From: an uncultured Shinella sp.
GTDB taxonomy: Bacteria > Pseudomonadota > Alphaproteobacteria > Rhizobiales > Rhizobiaceae
NCBI GenBank assembly: GCA_946886325.1
Contig: CAMPIK010000066.1
Span: forward strand, 1 to 9,415
Length of the DNA stretch: 9,415 nt
Reading direction: 5' to 3'
Below are positions 5,480-9,415 of the stretch, piece after piece; the first letter of the stretch is position 1; the number at the start of each line of letters is the position of its first letter. The position numbers and the translations under genes are program-made. Below the pieces are notes generated by a model. The model worked only from the letters and a program-made list of their open reading frames with translations. It was not told the DNA's origin and searched no databases.

Positions 5480-5516
5480 TTGACTATCCTCGATATCGAT
5501 GGTTCAATCAAACGAA
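5480..5516. promoter_or_regulatory. Face-to-face candidate promoters and LysR-type box between lysR and the upstream DUF1127 gene
   Basis: Plus strand, for lysR: TTGACT (5480-5485), 17 bp, TTCAAT (5503-5508). Minus strand, for DUF1127: TTGATT (5511-5506), 17 bp, GATAGT (5488-5483). Each -35 overlaps the other promoter's -10. The 13-mer TCAATCAAACGAA (5504-5516) covers the lysR -10 and the DUF1127 -35. The spacer holds the palindrome TCGATATCGA (5490-5499). This is the arrangement expected when a LysR protein represses itself and activates its divergent target. The promoter calls are by eye. Confidence 0.5.
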
Positions 5517-5561
5517 ATGGAATGACGCTTTAGATCAAATAAACTGATTGTGGAGGAACCG

Positions 5562-6479
5562 ATGAACCTCATGCTGCGCCAGACGCTGCCGCTTCTCGAA
5601 CTGGACATCCTGAAGACCTTCATCGCGATCGCCGAGACCGGCAATTTCACGACGGCGGCGGAATCGGTTCATCGCACGCCGTCCGCCGTCTCGATGCAGA
5701 TCAAGAAGCTGGAGGAGACGCTCGGCTGCACGCTGTTTCGCCGCGATGCGCGCTCCGTCGTGCTCACCCATCAGGGCGAGGTTCTTCTCTCCTATGCGCG
5801 CCGGCTGATCGCGCTCAGCAACGAGGCCGTCTCCCGCTTCATGATGCCGGAGATGAACGGCGTCGTGCGGCTCGGCGCGCCTGACGATGTCGGCGAACTG
5901 ATCCTGCCGGAGGTGCTGAAGCGCTTTGCGGAAAGTTTTCCGTCGATCGCCGTCAACGTGTCGATCGAATCGAGCAATGCGCTCCGCCGTGCCGTTTCAG
6001 AGCGGCGGCTCGATCTCGCGATCTTCAACTCCTCCAATCCGGAGGCGACGGTGCCGGGCGAGATCCTGATGAAGGAGCAACTCGTCTGGGTCGGCAAGAA
6101 CTGCGGCACCGCGCATCTGAAGACGCCGCTCCCCGTCTCGATCTGGGAGGAGGGCTGCATCTGGCGCGGCAAGGCGCTGGAGGAACTGAGCAAGTCCGGC
6201 CGCGAGTTCCGCGTCGCCTATTTCTGCGCCCATCACATGGGCCAGCAGGCGGCGATCCGCGCCGACCTCGCCGTCGCCCCGCTCGCCCGCTTCCTGGTGC
6301 GCGACGACATGGTGGCGCTCAGCGAAAAGGACGGCCTGCCGGATCTCGGCTATTACCATATCGGCATGGTCGTGGGTGAAGACGTGGAGGCACCGGCGCT
6401 AGCGGTCGCCGACTATATCCGCGCCGCCTTCGCGCGCATCGAGCGGCGGCCGAAGGAAATCCTCTCGGTCGCCTGCTGA
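5562..6479 (+). CDS. LysR-family transcriptional regulator
   Basis: 305 aa, the usual LysR length. The ATG at 5562 is preceded by GGAGG five bases upstream; an in-frame GTG at 5550 overlaps that site and is rejected. The N-terminal winged HTH (about 13-72) is clear: LDILKTFIAIAETGNFTTAA, PSAVSMQIKKLEETLG and LFRRDARSVVLTHQGE. The effector domain (about 100-295) begins GVVRLGAPDDVGE. The HTH and GAPDD region resemble the LsrB/VtlR group of alphaproteobacterial LysR regulators; orthology is not claimed. Brucella VtlR is known to control small DUF1127-type genes and the AbcR2 sRNA, so the divergent DUF1127 pair here is the likely target. Five Cys residues (56, 181, 199, 222, 305) make redox sensing possible but unproven. 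The gene ends 3 bp from the convergent RACo-like gene, without a terminator. Confidence 0.88.
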   Translation: MNLMLRQTLPLLELDILKTFIAIAETGNFTTAAESVHRTPSAVSMQIKKLEETLGCTLFRRDARSVVLTHQGEVLLSYARRLIALSNEAVSRFMMPEMNGVVRLGAPDDVGELILPEVLKRFAESFPSIAVNVSIESSNALRRAVSERRLDLAIFNSSNPEATVPGEILMKEQLVWVGKNCGTAHLKTPLPVSIWEEGCIWRGKALEELSKSGREFRVAYFCAHHMGQQAAIRADLAVAPLARFLVRDDMVALSEKDGLPDLGYYHIGMVVGEDVEAPALAVADYIRAAFARIERRPKEILSVAC

Positions 6480-6482
6480 GGT

Positions 6483-8519
6483 TTACTCGCGCCCGCGGCG
6501 CCGTCTTCGGCCGCCGCCTTCGCCGTCGTCGGTCGGTGTCTTGCGCTCCGGCAGCGTGACGACGGTGGCGAGATGCGGGAAGGCATCGACCTTGTTGGGC
6601 ATGGCCATCGCATCGATGAAATGCTGCTGGAAATTCGGTTCCAGCGCCGTCTCGATCTTCTCGATCCGGCTGACGGTTTCCTCGATCTCGCGGCGGTGGC
6701 CCTTGTTGAGCAGCGCCATCAGAGCACCCGTGCCGGCGGCGTTGCCGACGGCCTTGACCTCGGCCAGATCGCAATCGGGGATCAGCCCCAGCACCATCGC
6801 GTATTTCGGGTCGATGAAGGAGCCGAAGGCGCCGGCGAAGCGGATCGTGTCGACATGGTCGACGCCGAGTTTTTCCATCAGCAGCTTGATGCCGGCATAA
6901 AGCGCCGCCTTGGCGAGCTGGATGGCGCGGATGTCGTTCTGCGTCACGGTGATCTTCTGCTCGCCGTCATGCAGCAGGTAGGAGAAGGTGCGGCCGGTCT
7001 GCAGGATGCGCGGGCTTCTCGCCTGCATCGCGCCATCGACGACGCCGTCCTGGCTGATGATGCCGGAGAGGTACATTTCGGCCACCACCTCGATGATCGC
7101 CGAGCCGCAGATGCCGGTGACGCCGACGTCTTTTGCCGCTTCCGCGAAGCCTTCTTCGTCCGACCATTTCTCGACGCCGATGACGCGGAACTTCGGCTCC
7201 AGCGTTTCGGGATCGATGCGCACGCGCTCGATCGCGCCGGGGGCGGCGCGCTGGCCGGAGGAGATTTCCGCACCCTCGAAGGCGGGGCCGGTCGGGGAGG
7301 AGGCAGCGACGACGCGCGTCGCATTGCCGAGCACGATCTCGGCATTGGTGCCGACATCGACGAGCAGCATCATCCGGTCCTGCCGGTAGGGGCCTTCCGA
7401 CAGCGTCGCGCCCGCCGCATCCGCGCCGACATGGCCGGCGATGCAGGGCAGAAGATAGACGCGGGCGCCGCGGTTGATGCCGAGGTCGAGGTCGCGGCCC
7501 CAGGTGTGCACGGCGCCGGAGACGGCGAGCGCAAACGGTGCCTGGCCGAGCTCCGTCGGGTCGATGCCGAGGAAGAGGTGGTGCATGATCGGATTGCCGA
7601 CGAAGACCGCGTCGAGCACGTTTTCCGGATCGACGCCGCCTTCGGCGCAGACCTTGCGGGTGAGCTCCGTCACGGCCTCGCGCACTGCCTTGGTCATGGC
7701 TTCCCTTCCGTCCGGGTTCATCATGACATAGGAGACGCGGCTCATCAGGTCCTCGCCGAAGCGGATCTGCGGGTTGGACGTGCCGGAGGAGGCGACGATG
7801 CGGCCGGAGAGCAGCGAGACGAGATGCATGGCGATCGTCGTCGAGCCGATGTCGCAGGCAATGCCATAGGCTTCGTTATGCAGGCCCGGCCAGAGCGCGA
7901 TGACGTTGGGGCGCGAGGTCTCGAGGTCGCGGTGGATCGCGGCGGTGACGCCCCAGTTGCCCTTGCGCAGGATCTGCTGGACCTGCGGGATCAGGTGCTG
8001 CGAGACGAGCAGGTCCTTCCAGCCCCAGTCCTTCTCCAGCATGACCTTCAGCCGGTCGAGGTCGCCGAGCGGCTTGTGCATGTCGGGCTCGTCCACCTCG
8101 ACATAGCAGAGCTGGACGGCGGGGTTGCGCTCGATCACCCGGTCGGAGGCCGCCTTGCGCACCACCTGCGCGTTGACGACGGTGTCCTGCGGCACGTCGA
8201 TGACGAGGTCGCCGAGGATCTGGGCGGAACAGGAGAGCCGTCGTTCAAGCGGAAGGCCGCGCACCTGCTCGTAGCGCGCTTCCTTCGGACCCTTGGCGGA
8301 AATGTGGTCGTTCGAGGAGACAATCTTGTGCTTGGCGAAATTGCCTTCCTGCACGGTGATCTGACAGCGGCCGCAGGTGGCGCGCCCGCCGCACACGCTT
8401 TCGACATAGACGCCGAGCTTGCGGGCGGCATCGAGCACCGGCGTTCCGACCGGGAACCGGCCGCGCTTGCCTGAAGGCATGAAGAGGACGAGGGGATCCT
8501 TCGGTGCCGCTTCGCTCAT
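6483..8519 (-). CDS. RACo-like corrinoid activation protein (2Fe-2S ferredoxin plus ASKHA ATPase domain)
   Basis: 678 aa from the ATG at 8519, which has GAGG five bases upstream; an ATG at 8555 would add 12 residues. An N-terminal 2Fe-2S domain (about 10-105) carries C43-x5-C49-x2-C52 and C97. A middle linker region follows. The large C-terminal ASKHA nucleotide-binding domain has DIGSTT (223-228), DVGTNAE (388-394), SSGQRAAPGAI and a late FAGAFGSFIDP (561-571). This is the layout of RACo, which uses ATP to reduce inactive Co(II) corrinoid to Co(I). The protein would repair the corrinoid partner of the methyltransferases encoded upstream. It is longer than Carboxydothermus RACo (about 630 aa), mainly because it ends in a low-complexity tail with GGGRRRRRGRE. 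The 245-bp gap before it may hold its own promoter, so it may not depend wholly on the upstream operon. Confidence 0.9.
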   Translation of the reverse strand: MSEAAPKDPLVLFMPSGKRGRFPVGTPVLDAARKLGVYVESVCGGRATCGRCQITVQEGNFAKHKIVSSNDHISAKGPKEARYEQVRGLPLERRLSCSAQILGDLVIDVPQDTVVNAQVVRKAASDRVIERNPAVQLCYVEVDEPDMHKPLGDLDRLKVMLEKDWGWKDLLVSQHLIPQVQQILRKGNWGVTAAIHRDLETSRPNVIALWPGLHNEAYGIACDIGSTTIAMHLVSLLSGRIVASSGTSNPQIRFGEDLMSRVSYVMMNPDGREAMTKAVREAVTELTRKVCAEGGVDPENVLDAVFVGNPIMHHLFLGIDPTELGQAPFALAVSGAVHTWGRDLDLGINRGARVYLLPCIAGHVGADAAGATLSEGPYRQDRMMLLVDVGTNAEIVLGNATRVVAASSPTGPAFEGAEISSGQRAAPGAIERVRIDPETLEPKFRVIGVEKWSDEEGFAEAAKDVGVTGICGSAIIEVVAEMYLSGIISQDGVVDGAMQARSPRILQTGRTFSYLLHDGEQKITVTQNDIRAIQLAKAALYAGIKLLMEKLGVDHVDTIRFAGAFGSFIDPKYAMVLGLIPDCDLAEVKAVGNAAGTGALMALLNKGHRREIEETVSRIEKIETALEPNFQQHFIDAMAMPNKVDAFPHLATVVTLPERKTPTDDGEGGGRRRRRGRE

Positions 8520-8764
8520 ATTGGCCTCATTGTCGGACGTGCCGTCGTACCGCATCGTTCATGTCTTTCCGCAGCGCCCCGCCGACGAACCGTCGTCATC
8601 ACGGGCGGACGCGCCGCTATGCCCGAATATCCGGTGAGACTGCAACGGAATTCCTTGCCGGATTGTTCAATTCCCGACATGGAAAGGGAAACCGGCACGA
8701 TTTCTTCAAAGCGTCGGGTTTCGGGGGCCTCAGAGACCGTTTTGAGATGCGTCAGGGCTGAGTC
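8520..8764. other. Intergenic region upstream of the RACo-like gene
   Basis: 245 bp with no convincing gene. GGCTGA-GTC-TCAGCC (8756-8770) is a 6-bp hairpin overlapping the stop codon of the small upstream gene, without a T tract. GGAATT (8647-8652) and AATTCC (8669-8674) form a 28-bp dyad. A weak minus-strand TTGCAG (8645-8640) has only a poor -10 at the expected distance. No cobalamin, SAM or SAH riboswitch core was recognised by eye. Confidence 0.35.
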
Positions 8765-9100
8765 TCAGCCGGCCTTGCGGGAGAGGCGCTTGGCGTTCTT
8801 CCGGACCCGCTTGCCATAGGGTTTCAGTGCCGCGGCGGCGACCTTTTCGCCGGCCGCAGCCATCGAGGCGGGTGTCGTCGCCCGTGCGCCCATGAAGAAG
8901 GCTCCCATCATCGCCTGGGTCAGCGCGATATTCGCCGCCACCATGCTTTCGGCGGTCGCCGCCATCTTTTCCGACACCATCCGGGTCAGTTCCGGCCCGT
9001 TCTGGGCGGTGCCGGTCATCGCCGCCACCTGCATCTCGTGGATGCGCATGGCCATGACGAAAGGCGCCTCCAGCATCAGGCTGGAGGCGTCGCGACGCAT
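8765..9100 (-). CDS. Small Met/Ala-rich helical protein with a basic C-terminus, function unknown
   Basis: 111 aa from the ATG at 9100. Starting further upstream (9205) would overlap the methyltransferase gene by 86 bp and add Pro/Arg-rich sequence that looks like a frame shadow. No strong ribosome site is visible; the gene begins 19 bp after the methyltransferase stop, so translational coupling is likely. About 13 of 111 residues are Met and many are Ala. Residues about 8-75 look like amphipathic helices (FVMAMRIHEMQVAAM, MVSEKMAATAESMVAANIA), and the end is strongly basic (KPYGKRVRKNAKRLSRKAG). There is no signal peptide or clear membrane segment. From memory, similar small proteins in Rhodobacterales are sometimes labelled 'antifreeze protein', a label based on composition. 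A phasin-like or scaffold role is possible. Its place between two corrinoid-pathway genes suggests a part in that pathway. Confidence 0.6.
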   Translation of the reverse strand: MRRDASSLMLEAPFVMAMRIHEMQVAAMTGTAQNGPELTRMVSEKMAATAESMVAANIALTQAMMGAFFMGARATTPASMAAAGEKVAAAALKPYGKRVRKNAKRLSRKAG

Positions 9101-9119
9101 CGTGCGGCGGGCGGCCACG

Positions 9120-9415
9120 CTATTCTTTGCCCGCGCCGGCGCGACCGGCCCGGCCGCCGCGACGTCCGCCGCCGGCCGAGGCCGCTGCGGGTGCCGGGGC
9201 GGCATGGCTGCCGTCGGCCGCCGGCTTGTAGTCGCGATAGGCCATGATCCAGTTGGTGCAGTTCGGGTCGGTGCCGTTCAGGACGTTGGCGGCGCGCACG
9301 GCCTCCATTTCCTGCGGGCGGCAGGGGTTCATGATGGCGCTGGTCATGCCGGCGCCGATGACCATGGGGATGAAGCCGGCATTGATGCCGTGGCGGTGCG
9401 GCAGGCCGAAGGAGA
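9120..9415 (-). CDS. Methyltetrahydrofolate:corrinoid methyltransferase, C-terminal fragment
   Basis: The last 98 residues are visible; the gene enters from the right edge and ends at TAG (9122-9120). SFGLPHRHGINAGFIPM followed by VIGAGMTSAIMNP matches the conserved end of the pterin-binding TIM-barrel methyltransferase family (AcsE/MetH-type), which moves a methyl group between a corrinoid protein and tetrahydrofolate. The direction in an aerobic methylamine or betaine degrader would be from corrinoid to tetrahydrofolate (inference). After the barrel there is a Pro/Ala linker and a Gly/Arg tail (GGGRRGGRAGRAGAGKE), not part of the usual family fold. It is first in a same-strand series with the small protein and the RACo-like gene. 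The corrinoid-binding protein and an MttB-like methyltransferase are expected further right, outside the window. Confidence 0.85.
   Translation of the reverse strand, partial: SFGLPHRHGINAGFIPMVIGAGMTSAIMNPCRPQEMEAVRAANVLNGTDPNCTNWIMAYRDYKPAADGSHAAPAPAAASAGGGRRGGRAGRAGAGKE

Noticed and set aside
6573..8474. 633-codon plus-strand open frame opposite the RACo-like gene
   Set aside because: It mirrors a well-supported gene with clear 2Fe-2S and ASKHA motifs. The product is Asp/Arg/His/Val-rich low-quality sequence, typical of an antisense shadow in GC-rich DNA.
8516..8698. 60-codon minus-strand frame in the gap upstream of the RACo-like gene
   Set aside because: It overlaps the RACo start out of frame, has no convincing ribosome site, and the sequence has no recognisable domain.
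8520..8764. Cobalamin, SAM or SAH riboswitch before the RACo-like gene
   Set aside because: This was considered because of the pathway, but no conserved core sequence or convincing multi-stem pattern could be seen by eye. A covariance-model search would settle it.
9101..9205. N-terminal extension of the small Met/Ala-rich protein to an ATG at 9205
   Set aside because: It would overlap the methyltransferase tail by 86 bp, and the added Pro/Arg/Ala sequence is just the GC-rich Gly/Arg tail read in another frame.

Overview
The window is GC-rich, tightly packed alphaproteobacterial chromosome, most likely from Rhizobiaceae (Rhizobium/Sinorhizobium/Shinella-like). That placement is inferred from protein style: small DUF1127 proteins, a dual-receiver GGDEF protein, and an aerobic corrinoid methyltransferase cluster with a GlxA-type regulator. 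No RNA genes, insertion sequences, CRISPR arrays or prophage were seen.

Layout, left to right. (1) 1-389 (+) is the C-terminal end of a GcvT-fold protein of the dimethylglycine/sarcosine dehydrogenase type, followed by a textbook terminator at 419-451. (2) 537-1364 (+) and 1505-2833 (+) are tandem paralogous signalling proteins, REC-REC and REC-REC-GGDEF. They align without a gap over about 250 residues and are damaged at complementary receiver sites. (3) 2886-3908 (-) is a GlxA/GbdR-like DJ-1/AraC regulator. Its 288-bp upstream region, shared with a divergent GNAT acetyltransferase (4197-4802, +), is full of TTGCGACA repeats. (4) 4896-5105 and 5214-5423 (both -) are two 69-aa DUF1127 proteins, divergent from a LysR regulator (5562-6479, +). 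An identical 13-bp box lies about 80 bp upstream of each DUF1127 start. (5) 6483-8519 (-) is a RACo-like corrinoid-activating 2Fe-2S/ASKHA ATPase. 8765-9100 (-) is a small Met/Ala-rich basic protein. 9120-9415 (-) is the C-terminal part of a methyltetrahydrofolate:corrinoid methyltransferase that runs off the window.

How the parts may fit together (inference). The right-hand genes belong to a corrinoid-dependent demethylation pathway that moves methyl groups from a methylated amine, most plausibly glycine betaine, to tetrahydrofolate. RACo would rescue oxidised cobalamin. The GcvT-type enzyme on the left would act on dimethylglycine or sarcosine, and the GbdR-like regulator is of the type that senses betaine or dimethylglycine. 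The MttB-like methyltransferase and the corrinoid protein would be expected beyond the right edge. The receiver/GGDEF pair and the LysR/DUF1127 module look like separate regulatory insertions.

The least explained signals are five: the LysR/DUF1127 box with face-to-face promoters, the possible SD-sequestering leader of one DUF1127 gene, the complementary pseudo-receiver pair, the Gly/Arg tails shared by two corrinoid-pathway proteins, and the small protein lodged between them.
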